DNA of 64,000 nt from Syntrophaceae bacterium UBA6087 (GCA_002448235.1 DIXF01000001.1:525042-589041); one strand, 5' to 3'. Counted from the first letter of the stretch, positions 53,679 through 61,998 are shown. The notes: generated by a model not told the origin, from the letters alone. Made by a program: numbers and translations.

Positions 53679-56219
53679 TCAGTCGGCCAGGGCGGCCATT
53701 TCGGCGAGGTTGTTACGGTCGAGGACTTCGCGGATTTTTTCCATGAGATTCCGGGCGGAGAAAGGTTTCTGTATGAAATCCATCCCCTTGTCGAGGACGC
53801 CGTGGTGAGCGATCACATCCTCGGTATAGCCTGACATATAGACCACCCTCACGTGAGGGTATTTTGCATGGAGGGCCGCGTAGAGATCTTTGCCGTTCAT
53901 GTCGGGCATGATCACGTCGGTGAGCAGAAGGTCGACGTGTCTGCCGCTCTGCGAGACAGCATTGAGGCATTCCCCTGCATTATCCACAGTGATAACCGTA
54001 TAGCCAGACCTTTTCAGTATCTCCGATGCCAGATTCCTTACCATCTCGTTGTCTTCCGCAATGAGGACGGTTTCTTCCCCCTGTATCTCCTGCGGTTCCT
54101 TCACGGCTTCTTCGACGGGCAGGAGCGAACAGTCTTCGCTGGGGAGATAGATCTTGAAGCACGTGCCGTTTCCCTTCTCGCTGTATACATTGATAAATCC
54201 GCCGTGTTGTTTGACGATGCCGTAGATGGTTGCAAGGCCCAGCCCCGTCCCCATGCCCCGACCCTTGGTGGTGAAGAAGGGTTCGAAGATATTCTCCCTG
54301 ATCTGAGGATCTATGCCCACTCCGGTATCGCACACCTCCAGCAGCACGTAGCGGCCCGGCCTGATCTCGCCGTGTATGGCAGGGTAGGATTCATCGACGA
54401 TCACTTCATCGGTCAGGATGGTAAGGATGCCGCCGTCAGGCATGGCATCCTGCGCGTTCACGGCAAGGTTCATGAGGATCTGCTCGACCTGGCCGATATC
54501 CGCGCTCACGAATCCCAGGGACGTCCCGAATCTGACCCTGATCTCGATGTTTTCCCTGATTGTCCTCATCAGGATCTTTTCAAACCCCGATATGATCTTG
54601 TTGAGATCGACCAGCTTCATCTCGAGGACCTGCCTCCGGCTGAAGGCAAGCAGCTGGTGGGTAAGGTTCTTCGCGCTTTCGGCAGCCTTCTGGATCAGGG
54701 TGATGCTCCGGTGCCTCGGATCGTCCGGGTGGATATCGCTGAGCAGGATATCCGAATAGCCGATGACCGGGGTGAGCATGTTGTTCAGGTCGTGTGCAAC
54801 CCCGCCCGCAAGCCTGCCGATGGACTCCATCTTGAGCGCCTGGATGAGCAGCTCCTCCGATTTCTTGCGGTCGGTTATATCCTGGATCACCGCCACCAGA
54901 TGGTCAGGGGTTCCGTCAAACGAACGCACGCAGTGAAGAGAGATCTCGGTGGATATCAGGGACCCGTCTTTCCTGATATACCGCTTTCCGAACGTTGCGT
55001 TGCTCCGGGTTCCGGCAATGAATTCCTTGTAGAGCCTGAGCTCGTCTCTTAAGTCTTCTTCCGGCGTGAGGGTCATCCATGACGTTGCCTTTAACTCATC
55101 GCCGGTATAGCCGAAGATCGAGCATATCTTGTCGTTGACCTCGATCCAGTTGCCCTCGGGGGATATGACGGCAACCCCGATCAGCGAGAGGTTGAAGTAT
55201 CCCCGGAAGCGCTCTTCGCTCCTCCTTAACGCTTCCTCGACATTGGCCCTCGCAATCATCCCGCCTATCTGGGCCGCCATGCCTTCGAGAACCTGGCGCG
55301 CCAGAGTGGGCGTTTCGTCCATGCTCAGCGACCCGACCATGATCGCTCCCATCACGCTGCCTTCGAATTTGACGGGCACAACGGCCAGGGCTCTGATGCC
55401 GTATGCCGCAACGGCAGGCTCGTTCAGCGCCAGCGAGGACGCAAGCTCCCCATAGGTGGAATAGAGGGGCTCTCCCTTGGCAATGGCCCGTGTTTTGGGA
55501 TCGCCTGCTCCGTACAGGGAAACCTCGTCCACGAATTCCTGAGACAAACCCGCGTGCGCCAGGAGCTCGATCGAACCGGCAGCGGAGTTCCCCTTGGAAT
55601 CGTGCTTCATGATGTAAACGCCGCCGCAGTCTATGCCGGCGATCTGCAGTGCGATCTCGAGAACCTGTTTCATGCCGGTCTTCAGGTCTCTTGCCATGCT
55701 CAAGCACTTCGCCATCTCATGTTGGATCGCCAGGAGAGTCTCTGCATACTTCCGGCCGGTTATATCGCGGACAATGCTCATGACGGCCTGAGGCTTTCCA
55801 TCGGGGCCATAGACCACGGATGAATTGATATCGACTTTGATGACCGAGCGGTCCTTCCGGTACACGTCATACTCGTTGCTGGACGAGAAGCCCGTTTCGA
55901 GAGAATTCTTGAGATTCTCGACAGCCCGGGCTCTGTCCTGATCGTTCAGGAGCTCGGCGAAATTCTTTACGGAGCTCATGAACTCTTCTATGGAGGATAC
56001 GCCGTACATCTGGGCTGTTCTGGCGTTGACAGAGATGAAATTTCCAGTGAGATCATACATGACGATGGGATCGGGAGAAGTTTCCACGAGCCGGCAGTAG
56101 AGTTCTTCGTTCTGCAGCAGCGAATGCACGGCATCTCGCGGTTCGGGGATGTCTGTCATAGAGCCAAGGATAGCAGGTTTACCCGCCCAGTCAACCATGT
56201 TTAAAGCCGTCCGGTACAT
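53679..56219 (-). CDS. Hybrid histidine kinase, PAS-GAF-PAS-HK-REC, 5' end probably truncated
   Basis: From the N-terminus: a residual PAS tail (residues 8-24, NMVDWAGKPAILGSMTDI), PAS (40-155), GAF (165-325), PAS (335-452), HisKA with GRLAGGVAHDLNNML (His476), HATPase_c (DTGVGIDP, GLGLATIYGIVKQHGG) and a C-terminal receiver with phospho-Asp768 (LLTDVIMPD). The leading PAS has lost everything before its last strand, and the N-terminal codons overlap an attC-like repeat. ATG 56219, 56198 and 56159 are possible starts. It may still be translated as a shorter sensor kinase. Confidence 0.85.
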   Translation of the reverse strand: MYRTALNMVDWAGKPAILGSMTDIPEPRDAVHSLLQNEELYCRLVETSPDPIVMYDLTGNFISVNARTAQMYGVSSIEEFMSSVKNFAELLNDQDRARAVENLKNSLETGFSSSNEYDVYRKDRSVIKVDINSSVVYGPDGKPQAVMSIVRDITGRKYAETLLAIQHEMAKCLSMARDLKTGMKQVLEIALQIAGIDCGGVYIMKHDSKGNSAAGSIELLAHAGLSQEFVDEVSLYGAGDPKTRAIAKGEPLYSTYGELASSLALNEPAVAAYGIRALAVVPVKFEGSVMGAIMVGSLSMDETPTLARQVLEGMAAQIGGMIARANVEEALRRSEERFRGYFNLSLIGVAVISPEGNWIEVNDKICSIFGYTGDELKATSWMTLTPEEDLRDELRLYKEFIAGTRSNATFGKRYIRKDGSLISTEISLHCVRSFDGTPDHLVAVIQDITDRKKSEELLIQALKMESIGRLAGGVAHDLNNMLTPVIGYSDILLSDIHPDDPRHRSITLIQKAAESAKNLTHQLLAFSRRQVLEMKLVDLNKIISGFEKILMRTIRENIEIRVRFGTSLGFVSADIGQVEQILMNLAVNAQDAMPDGGILTILTDEVIVDESYPAIHGEIRPGRYVLLEVCDTGVGIDPQIRENIFEPFFTTKGRGMGTGLGLATIYGIVKQHGGFINVYSEKGNGTCFKIYLPSEDCSLLPVEEAVKEPQEIQGEETVLIAEDNEMVRNLASEILKRSGYTVITVDNAGECLNAVSQSGRHVDLLLTDVIMPDMNGKDLYAALHAKYPHVRVVYMSGYTEDVIAHHGVLDKGMDFIQKPFSARNLMEKIREVLDRNNLAEMAALAD

Positions 56220-56257
56220 CCTTACGGATTGCCGTCGGCTGCATGCCTTGGTTGAGC
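56189..56257 (-). repeat. attC-like site A, left end of the cassette array
   Basis: On the minus strand it starts GCTCAAC, a perfect RYYYAAC R'' box, 10 bases after the aqpZ stop, and ends GTTGACT. Inside, CAAGGCATGCAGCCG and CGGCTTTAAACATG pair imperfectly around a central spacer. The GTT lies at the point where the kinase PAS remnant begins. Confidence 0.65.
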
Positions 56258-56266
56258 AACTCCTTG

Positions 56267-56956
56267 CTAGCTTGGTTCACGGCCAATGAAGCGATAAATC
56301 ATGGCTCCAAGAACACCGCCAATGATAGGCGCTACCCAGAAAAGCCATAATTGTGCAAGAGCCCAATCACCCACAAACAATGCAACGCCCGTACTGCGCG
56401 CAGGGTTCACAGAGGTATTGGTAACCGGGATGCTCACCAAATGGATGAGTGTAAGGCAGAGGCCGATGGCAATCGGAGCAAGCCCCTGTGGAGCCCGCTT
56501 GTCGGTAGAACCGAGTATGACGAAAAGAAACATCATGGTCATGACAATTTCAGTCAGCAGTGCCGCCTGAAGGCTGTACCCGCCGGGTGAATGTTCACCG
56601 TAACCGTTGGAAGCAAAACCTGCAGATAGATCGAAACCAGCCTTACCGCTCGCGATAAGATACAAAACCCCTCCTGCGACGATTGCGCCCAATACCTGCG
56701 CGATTATGTAAGGCAGCACATCTTTAGCCGGGAGACGACCTCCTGTCCAAAGACCGATTGTAACTGCCGGATTGAGGTTGCACCCGGATATATGTCCGAT
56801 AGAAAAGGCCATCGTCAGTACTGTGAGGCCAAAAGCAAGAGACACTCCAAGCAATCCGATGCCCAGGTGAGGAAATGCAGCAGCCAGCACTGCGCTGCCG
56901 CAGCCGCCGAGGACCAGCCAAAAGGTACCGATAAATTCTGCCAGATACTTCTTCAT
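56267..56956 (-). CDS. aqpZ: Aquaporin Z-type water channel
   Basis: Six membrane helices and both pore motifs are intact: HISGCNLNPAVTIGLW and TNTSVNPARSTGVALF. The ar/R filter Arg is in NPARS, and the N-terminus MKKYLAEFIGTFWLVLGGCG is typical. Length (229) is normal for AqpZ. AAGGAGGAGCGC precedes the ATG. It lies in the cassette array, with the attC-like site A just past its stop, and is preceded by a small membrane-protein gene on the same strand. Confidence 0.95.
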   Translation of the reverse strand: MKKYLAEFIGTFWLVLGGCGSAVLAAAFPHLGIGLLGVSLAFGLTVLTMAFSIGHISGCNLNPAVTIGLWTGGRLPAKDVLPYIIAQVLGAIVAGGVLYLIASGKAGFDLSAGFASNGYGEHSPGGYSLQAALLTEIVMTMMFLFVILGSTDKRAPQGLAPIAIGLCLTLIHLVSIPVTNTSVNPARSTGVALFVGDWALAQLWLFWVAPIIGGVLGAMIYRFIGREPS

Positions 56957-57017
56957 GCGCTCCTCCTTTGATCAAAATGTTCTGTTATGTTGGATTTGCT
57001 TGATCTGTTATTTAATA

Positions 57018-57218
57018 TCAGGTGCCACCAGAATCTTTTTTGTCACTTCGTACGGTATGAATACCTACGTAATAGGTAATGGTGGCGCCGATTACACAAG
57101 CGTAGAATCCTATTAGCTGGTCTATTGGAGGACACTCCTTGTAGACGAACATCAATGTTGAGATGACAAGCGTAGGGGCCAGAAATCCTATCAGCGGGAT
57201 ATGATACTTCAGTTTCAT
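57018..57218 (-). CDS. Small two-helix membrane protein of unknown function
   Basis: A 66-residue protein beginning MKLKYHIPLIGFLAPTLVIS, with a second membrane helix (LIGFYACVIGATITYYVGI). GGAGGAGC precedes the ATG 57218; a longer frame to 57266 extends into the toxin gene and lacks a ribosome site. It lies just after a toxin stop and 62 bases before aqpZ, probably co-transcribed. No function known. Confidence 0.65.
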   Translation of the reverse strand: MKLKYHIPLIGFLAPTLVISTLMFVYKECPPIDQLIGFYACVIGATITYYVGIHTVRSDKKDSGGT

Positions 57219-57231
57219 ATGCTCCTCCTCA

Positions 57232-57522
57232 CTACTTCTCTGGTTCATGAGGCAACTGTGTGCCATGCCAAACAGCTACAACCCACCCGGTATCATCCTT
57301 TATTCGATAAAAGAACCGAAATGGCTGCACGATTATTTCACGAAATGGGAGATCAGGGAACTGGGGAAGGAACCTCCCTGATTCGGGGAATTGCTTTAAA
57401 CGTGACAAACTTTTCTCTGACTTCTGTCTGAAATCAGCTGCCGCTGTGGGGTTGTCCCGGCGGATATACGCTAATGCTTCAAGAAACTGAAGTCGAGCAG
57501 TTGGCGTAAAAAGGATTCTCAA
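57232..57522 (-). CDS. RelE/ParE-family toxin (module 1)
   Basis: The 96-residue fold matches ParE/RelE: RILFTPTARLQFLEALAYIR, SLSRLKQFPESGRFLPQFPD and FREIIVQPFRFFYRIKDD. Such toxins inhibit translation or gyrase. It overlaps the antitoxin stop by 4 bases (ATGA), the standard coupled order of antitoxin first. A short gap leads to the small membrane gene. Confidence 0.9.
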   Translation of the reverse strand: MRILFTPTARLQFLEALAYIRRDNPTAAADFRQKSEKSLSRLKQFPESGRFLPQFPDLPFREIIVQPFRFFYRIKDDTGWVVAVWHGTQLPHEPEK

Positions 57523-57800
57523 GGTTTTACACCGTCCAAGATTTTATCAGCTTCCTTCATAACCTCATCAAGCTCATAGCCGATTCCTGCCTCAATTTCT
57601 TTTTCTCCACGCGCTAATAAACGCAAGATTTCATTTTCATGCTGAGCCTTCTCATAATCTTCCATACTTACCATCACAGCAGCGGCTCTCCCCCTTTGCG
57701 TAATGAATACAGGCTCACGAGATGACGTTACACGCTTTATAATGTTACTTGCGTTCTGTCTGAGATCTGAAATTGGTATGATCTTTGGTGCCTTAGGCAT
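57519..57800 (-). CDS. Phd/YefM-family antitoxin (module 1)
   Basis: KIIPISDLRQNASNIIKRVT and PVFITQRGRAAAVMVSMEDY are the Phd/YefM N-terminal DNA-binding fold; the C-terminal tail binds the toxin. AGGAGG lies just before the ATG, inside an inverted repeat that probably serves as operator for autorepression. It pairs with the downstream RelE/ParE toxin. Confidence 0.9.
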   Translation of the reverse strand: MPKAPKIIPISDLRQNASNIIKRVTSSREPVFITQRGRAAAVMVSMEDYEKAQHENEILRLLARGEKEIEAGIGYELDEVMKEADKILDGVKP

Positions 57801-57855
57801 TGGTAGTACCTCCTATAGTACAATTAATAATACTACCAATACATCGACCTGGCAA
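57799..57855 (-). promoter_or_regulatory. Promoter and operator-like repeat of TA module 1
   Basis: On the minus strand TTGCCA (57850-57855), a 17-base spacer and TATTAT (57827-57832) form a promoter. ATTGGTAGTA (57831-57840) is repeated inverted at 57799-57808, so a bound antitoxin would cover the -10 region, the Shine-Dalgarno and the start codon. Confidence 0.65.
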
Positions 57856-57869
57856 GCTGCAGTGAATAA

Positions 57870-57925
57870 GGCGAACGACGATATCAGGCTGAGCGTAGGG
57901 ATCGGCTGCATTTCTTTTGTTGGGC
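57870..57925 (-). repeat. attC-like site B, after the LysE-type gene
   Basis: On the minus strand it begins GCCCAAC (a perfect R'' box) one base past the LysE gene stop and ends GTTCGCC (R'-like). Between them AAATGCAGCCG and CAGGCTGATAT sit at L-box positions. Length 56 bases, in the range of short attC sites. Confidence 0.75.
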
Positions 57926-57926
57926 T

Positions 57927-58541
57927 TTATTTTTCAGCGAGCGCGAGATTTGCCCCAAGGCTGGCAAATGCAGCGGCAAAACCGCGACGAAGCCAAGTCT
58001 GCACTCGCGGAGACTCGATAACAGTTTTGCGGAATGCATGGGCAAGAAAGCCATAGACTACGAATATGATAAACGTCATGGCCATGAACGTGGCGCTCAG
58101 CAGAAGAAGCGGGAAAAGAGGCTCAGTCGTACCCGACTGAACAAATTGCGGAAGGAAAGCCAAGAAAAAGATGGTCAGTTTCGGATTGAGAATGTTGAGC
58201 AGGAACGCCTTTACGACCAAACCAACGACCGTGTTCGTAGAGGCATTTTCGTCAATGGCGAAAACCAACTTGTCACGCCAGGTAGCATAAGCGACGTAGA
58301 ACAAGTAGGCAACGCCCGCGTACTTCAGGGTCTGGAAAGCGAGCGCGCTTGTGTGCATGACGGCGGCCAGGCCCAGAACCGTAGCCATGAGGTGAGGGAG
58401 GATCCCTGCCGTACATCCAAGTGCGGCGAACACGCTTGCCTTTCGTCCTTGGACAAGCCCGGTGGAGACAGTGTAGATGACCCCCGTGCCGGGAACAAGC
58501 ACCACGATTAACGAAGTGACGAGGAACTCAATGCCGATCAC
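57927..58541 (-). CDS. LysE/RhtB-family amino-acid exporter
   Basis: A 204-residue membrane protein with GTGVIYTVSTGLVQGRKASV near the start, where the family signature PG is seen, and LLNILNPKLTIFFLAFLPQF in the centre. About six helices. It exports an amino acid or homoserine lactone; substrate unknown. The start is GTG 58541 with AAGGAG upstream; the ATG at 58601 would add an unlikely polar leader. The attC-like site B begins just after its stop. Confidence 0.88.
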   Translation of the reverse strand: MIGIEFLVTSLIVVLVPGTGVIYTVSTGLVQGRKASVFAALGCTAGILPHLMATVLGLAAVMHTSALAFQTLKYAGVAYLFYVAYATWRDKLVFAIDENASTNTVVGLVVKAFLLNILNPKLTIFFLAFLPQFVQSGTTEPLFPLLLLSATFMAMTFIIFVVYGFLAHAFRKTVIESPRVQTWLRRGFAAAFASLGANLALAEK

Positions 58542-58573
58542 TTGATAAATCTCCTTTGCAGTATGATTGGGAC

Positions 58574-58613
58574 GCCAACAACCCCCTGCGACCCACTGCA
58601 TCTATTCTATGGC
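58574..58613 (-). repeat. Possible decayed attC-like site after the serine hydrolase gene
   Basis: The minus strand reads GCCATAG at the hydrolase stop and, after AATAGATGCAGTGG, reaches GTTGGC. It matches the left half of site B well, but the R'' box has lost AAC and the total is only 40 bases, so recombination is unlikely. Confidence 0.35.
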
Positions 58614-59806
58614 TTTGCCTCTCTATCGATCGCCTGTTGCACTTGTTTGTAAAAGTCTGACCGCTTCTGGTCCTGATCGCCGCCCTGGCGATCAGAGGCC
58701 TGCGGCCAGTTGCTGTTCGAGGCGATGACCAGTTTTCGCCTGGGATCGATGAAGATGCCCTGCCCGAAAATCCCCCGTGCCATATAGGTGCCATCATCCC
58801 AGGTCCACCATTGATAGCCGTAGCCATAACCAGGCCTGGTGGTATCAGCCTGCTTCATAGTTGCCTCAGCGATCCAGCCTTCGGGCAGCACCGGATTGCC
58901 GTTTGCGATTCCGCCGCCCAGCATGAACAGACCAAAGCGCACAAAGTCGCGCGTCGACGCCTGTATGCAGCAGCCGCTGATCTCATGGCCAGTAGACCCC
59001 AGCAGCCAGCTCGCATCCTGCTCCATGCCAAAAGGCTGCCAGATCTTCTCCGACAGATACTCGGACACGTTCTTCCCGGTCGCCGAACTGATCAGAACTC
59101 CGATCAGATTGGTCTCGCCGGTCTTGTAAACCCATCTGGTGCCGGGAGGCGTTTCACGCTTCAATGTGCGCATATAGCTCACTGTCACATCGACGCCGGG
59201 CTCTGCCTCGTGCGCGTTAAACAATGCCACGTCTGATTTCGGGTCACCGTAATCCTCATTCCATTTCACGCCCGATGTCATTGTCAGCAGCTGCTTGATG
59301 GTGACATCATCATAGACCGACCCCCTGAGGTCGGGAATGTAATCCGGTATTTTGTCATCGATACTTTTTATATAGCCGTCTTTGATAGCTGCACCAACCA
59401 ATGTCGAGGTGATGGATTTCGCAACCGAGAAACTGGTCCATCGCTTTCCGGGGTGGAAGTCGAGCCCGTACTTTTCAAAGCGGACTTTACCCTCGTGAAC
59501 GATCACTAATGCGGCGGTGCGCTGGTCCTTCATATAAGCATCCATGTCCGTATCTATCTCAAGCGGCTTCCCCTCCGGTAAGGGATAGATTTTCCCGCCG
59601 GAAGAGATGATCCGGAATTTGGAAAGGACAGGTATCATGTCCATGGCGCGGAAAGCGGCATCGCGTTGAGGAATAGACCAGAAAAGGACATCCTTGTTGG
59701 TCGGCATATGTAAGATCAGCCCTCGCATATCCTTGTCCGCGGTCACCCAGAATATGCCCCCCGCAACCACCAGCACGGCCAGTATTCCAATGATCCATTT
59801 CTTCAT
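58607..59806 (-). CDS. Serine hydrolase, beta-lactamase/esterase (class C) family
   Basis: An N-terminal anchor (WIIGILAVLVVAGGIFWV) precedes the hydrolase domain with the SxxK nucleophile motif SVAKSITS (Ser127, Lys130) and the region around WVYKTGETNLIGVLIS supplying the Tyr-like motif. C-terminal GYGYGYQWWTWDDG fits the class C family (esterase EstB, peptidase or 6-aminohexanoate hydrolase type). Length (399) is normal. An antibiotic-resistance role is not supported by sequence alone. It is a cassette-array gene. Confidence 0.87.
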   Translation of the reverse strand: MKKWIIGILAVLVVAGGIFWVTADKDMRGLILHMPTNKDVLFWSIPQRDAAFRAMDMIPVLSKFRIISSGGKIYPLPEGKPLEIDTDMDAYMKDQRTAALVIVHEGKVRFEKYGLDFHPGKRWTSFSVAKSITSTLVGAAIKDGYIKSIDDKIPDYIPDLRGSVYDDVTIKQLLTMTSGVKWNEDYGDPKSDVALFNAHEAEPGVDVTVSYMRTLKRETPPGTRWVYKTGETNLIGVLISSATGKNVSEYLSEKIWQPFGMEQDASWLLGSTGHEISGCCIQASTRDFVRFGLFMLGGGIANGNPVLPEGWIAEATMKQADTTRPGYGYGYQWWTWDDGTYMARGIFGQGIFIDPRRKLVIASNSNWPQASDRQGGDQDQKRSDFYKQVQQAIDREAKP

Positions 59807-59937
59807 GGATATCCCCCGAAATTTAAATTATTTTCGACCCCAGCCATGTTTGCGCCGATCCGGTGGAACGGCTTGTTCTGAGGCGGTGATGCCTCTTTTC
59901 TCATCCGGCTCGTCATGGGCATGCCCGATAAGGCGCG

Positions 59938-60711
59938 TCAGCCAACTGGAAATGTGCTATACCCCCCTTTCTTGAACACATAAATCGCCCACCCCAGCGT
60001 TTCTCGTCCCCACCTCAGATACGCTGTCTTACTCTCACGCACTCGCTTCAGCACGGTCTCCACATCTGGATCATCCCGATGGTCACTCGCCCAGGTTTCC
60101 GCAGCATACCACTGTAACCCTTCATATCTATCCCAGTCATCCTGGCTGCTTACGAGTGTGTAGACCGCCTCCAGTCCGCACTCTCGACCGACCTCTACAT
60201 TCTGATAATGTGTTCCGAAGCCGTTCCGTGTCACTCCGATCGCTTCTAAATACTCTCTTTCCGGTTCATGCCGCCAGTACGGCTCTCCCACAACGATCCA
60301 ACTTTCCGGGGCTGCCATCTTCTGCAGCGCGTTCAACGTCCCTCGGTGCCCGCCATAAATCCAACTCGCACCGATGCAGGCTACCAGATCAAAGCTCTCT
60401 AAGGTCTCTGGGACATACTTGGCCCCGTCCATCTCCAAGAAATGGAGTTGGGCATCCGGAACACGTTCTCGATGCTTCTTGCGGACATCGGCAATGCAGT
60501 AGGGAGAGAAATCAACTCCTGTGCCTGTCATCTGTCGGTACCGCTCTGCAAGCCTGATGAGAAACTCGCCCTTTCCAGTGGCGATATCAAGCACGCGTGC
60601 CCCAGGTTTCAGAGGCAGAAGTGCGATAAGCTGTTCAAGTTTCTCAAGACTCATCGGATTGCAGAGAATTTGCTCCAGATGAGTGATGTTAAAGAACTTC
60701 CACATGTCCAT
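59938..60711 (-). CDS. SAM-dependent methyltransferase (cassette array)
   Basis: Motif I ARVLDIATGKGEFLIRLAER (about 38-57) and a following VDFSPYC acidic strand define a class I methyltransferase; later GVTRNGFGTHYQNVEVGREC suggests a specific subfamily that I do not recognise. AGGAGG is 7 bases before ATG 60711; upstream frame to 60831 is non-coding and crosses an attC-like site. Substrate unknown. No attC site with AAC and GTT boxes was found after its stop. Confidence 0.82.
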   Translation of the reverse strand: MDMWKFFNITHLEQILCNPMSLEKLEQLIALLPLKPGARVLDIATGKGEFLIRLAERYRQMTGTGVDFSPYCIADVRKKHRERVPDAQLHFLEMDGAKYVPETLESFDLVACIGASWIYGGHRGTLNALQKMAAPESWIVVGEPYWRHEPEREYLEAIGVTRNGFGTHYQNVEVGRECGLEAVYTLVSSQDDWDRYEGLQWYAAETWASDHRDDPDVETVLKRVRESKTAYLRWGRETLGWAIYVFKKGGYSTFPVG

Positions 60712-60736
60712 GCGTATACCTCCTTTATCAATGCCG

Positions 60737-60799
60737 GCCGAACGGTTGAGATCAGCTGCCGGGGCGAAAGCCCCAGTCAGCTGGATTGAATTGTTCGCC
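60737..60799 (-). repeat. attC-like site C, after the YoeB toxin gene
   Basis: The minus strand runs GGCGAAC ... GTTCGGC over 63 bases. The centre is a perfect hairpin GGGGC-TTTC-GCCCC flanked by CAGCTG arms. It lies 13 bases after the YoeB stop. It shares the ATCCAGCTGAC arm with sites D and E. Confidence 0.75.
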
Positions 60800-60812
60800 T
60801 GCTTTCCAACTG

Positions 60813-61076
60813 CTATTCGTAATGCGTCCACATACGGATGACTTTCACTGTTTTTATGTCATCAAGTATTTGATAAACAAGCCGGTGCTGTATATTGATT
60901 CTTCTGGAACATGCACCAGAGAGATCTCCTAGAAGTTTTTCGTAAGGCGGGGAAGTGTGATAAGGATCTTCTTTGAGGATTTCAAGCAGATGTTCTGCCT
61001 GAGGCTTTAAGCCGGAATGTGCTATCTTCTTGGCGTCTTTCTTTGCCTGCTTGGTAAAGACTATCCGCCAAGTCAC
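60813..61076 (-). CDS. yoeB: YoeB-family mRNA interferase toxin (module 2)
   Basis: The 87-residue sequence MTWRIVFTKQAKKDAKKIAH and the C-terminal RLVYQILDDIKTVKVIRMWTHYE-type end (His and Tyr for catalysis) are typical of YoeB, which cleaves ribosome-bound mRNA. It overlaps the antitoxin stop (ATGA). The attC-like site C follows its stop. Confidence 0.93.
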   Translation of the reverse strand: MTWRIVFTKQAKKDAKKIAHSGLKPQAEHLLEILKEDPYHTSPPYEKLLGDLSGACSRRINIQHRLVYQILDDIKTVKVIRMWTHYE

Positions 61077-61315
61077 CAGTCAACATCCTCATCACACTCC
61101 TCTACAGGAGCCCCAAGTCCTTCCTGGATAGATTCACGCATGCCGGGTATGGAAGTGAGGTACAAAGTTTCCTGGATCGCTCGCCAGTCGTCCTCGGAAA
61201 TAAGGACTGCAGAACTTCTCTTGCCCACAATCTGAACCGGCTCATGGGATTCTTTCACTTCATCCACAAGGCTATATAAACGCTTTCTGGCTTCCGTTGC
61301 TGTCAGGGTAGTCAT
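61073..61315 (-). CDS. yefM: YefM-family antitoxin (module 2)
   Basis: MTTLTATEARKRLYSLVDEV and PVQIVGKRSSAVLISEDDW are the Phd/YefM fold; the acidic C-terminus neutralises YoeB. AAGGAGA precedes the ATG. A palindrome overlapping the -10 box lies upstream and is a likely site for autorepression. Confidence 0.93.
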   Translation of the reverse strand: MTTLTATEARKRLYSLVDEVKESHEPVQIVGKRSSAVLISEDDWRAIQETLYLTSIPGMRESIQEGLGAPVEECDEDVDW

Positions 61316-61332
61316 AGTATGAGTCTCCTTTA

Positions 61333-61371
61333 CGTACGATATATCGTACGCTGCAAGGCAATCAATGTCAA
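61333..61371 (-). promoter_or_regulatory. Promoter and palindromic operator of yefM-yoeB
   Basis: Minus strand TTGACA (61366-61371), 17-base spacer, TACGAT (61343-61348). The perfect 18-bp palindrome CGTACGATATATCGTACG (61333-61350) covers the -10 box, suited to binding by the antitoxin or TA complex. Confidence 0.75.
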
Positions 61372-61402
61372 GTCATTTGAAGGAGACACTGCCACTGGGG
61401 CC

Positions 61403-61464
61403 GGTGAACGTTTGAACAGCACGGACGCGCGGCCCCGGTGGTCAGCTGGATTTGCTTGTCCGCC
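61403..61464 (-). repeat. attC-like site D, after the RelE toxin of module 3
   Basis: The minus strand begins GGCGGAC (degenerate R'', GAC for AAC) immediately after the toxin TAA and ends GTTCACC. It contains the arm AATCCAGCTGACC shared with site C. Length 62 bases. The R'' change may lower activity. Confidence 0.6.
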
Positions 61465-61722
61465 TTAGCGATAAACATCTTTACGATTACCGATTTTTAC
61501 AACCCATACTGTCACTTCCTTATCCTGGATAGAATAGACAATACGGGACTGTCCTTGACGGACACGATACCTTTCTTGGCCGGTCAACTTTTCACCACCT
61601 GAAGGTAGAGGATCTTCGGCGAGCATCTCGATACGGTCAAGGATTCTTTTAAGATCTTTCTTGGGTATTGACTCAAAATCTTTCTCAACAGACCTTTTGA
61701 AAAAGATGTTATATGCGGCCAT
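61465..61722 (-). CDS. RelE-family toxin (module 3)
   Basis: The 85 residues fit RelE: FFKRSVEKDFESIPKKDLKR, the LTGQERYRVRQGQSRIVYSI core with Arg and Tyr, and VTVWVVKIGNRKDVYR. It probably cleaves mRNA on the ribosome. It overlaps the RHH antitoxin by 14 bases and ends at attC-like site D. Confidence 0.92.
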   Translation of the reverse strand: MAAYNIFFKRSVEKDFESIPKKDLKRILDRIEMLAEDPLPSGGEKLTGQERYRVRQGQSRIVYSIQDKEVTVWVVKIGNRKDVYR

Positions 61723-61942
61723 CTTTTTTCAATCTCTTGACCATCGCATCATAGCTGATCAATGGTTCGGATACTCGTTCCTCAAATGCTTCAAGATCTA
61801 CAGCATCTTCTGAAAGCGATTCTCTTACGGCTTCGTTCACAAGGTCTGATACTGACCGGGATGTCTCGACTGCCTTTAATCGAAGCGCTTTATGAAGATC
61901 CGGATCAAGATATATTGTCGATCTTTTAGCTTGCATCGTCAT
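61709..61942 (-). CDS. Ribbon-helix-helix antitoxin (module 3)
   Basis: The 77 residues begin MTMQAKRSTIYLDPDLHKAL, a ribbon-helix-helix DNA-binding strand, followed by a helix (RSVSDLVNEAVRESL) and an acidic tail. It likely represses its own promoter and blocks the RelE toxin. GGAGG precedes the ATG. Confidence 0.88.
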   Translation of the reverse strand: MTMQAKRSTIYLDPDLHKALRLKAVETSRSVSDLVNEAVRESLSEDAVDLEAFEERVSEPLISYDAMVKRLKKDGRI

Positions 61943-61969
61943 AACGTCACCTCCTATTGGTGCTATAAC

Positions 61970-61998
61970 ATTATAACGTCATAATGACACTTTCTCAA
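61970..61998 (-). promoter_or_regulatory. Promoter and operator-like repeat of module 3
   Basis: Minus strand TTGAGA (61993-61998), 17-base spacer, consensus TATAAT (61970-61975). ATTAT/ATAAT arms (61970-61985) centred on ACGT overlap the -10, and a similar GACGTTATGACG element covers the start codon. Confidence 0.7.

Noticed and set aside
57703..58056. Plus-strand frame over module 1 and the LysE gene end
   Set aside because: It is antisense to two supported genes and crosses attC-like site B.
59840..59937. A GCGCC/GGCGC inverted repeat after the methyltransferase stop as an attC site
   Set aside because: Arms exist, but no AAC...GTT boxes are placed at its ends; I cannot support it as attC.
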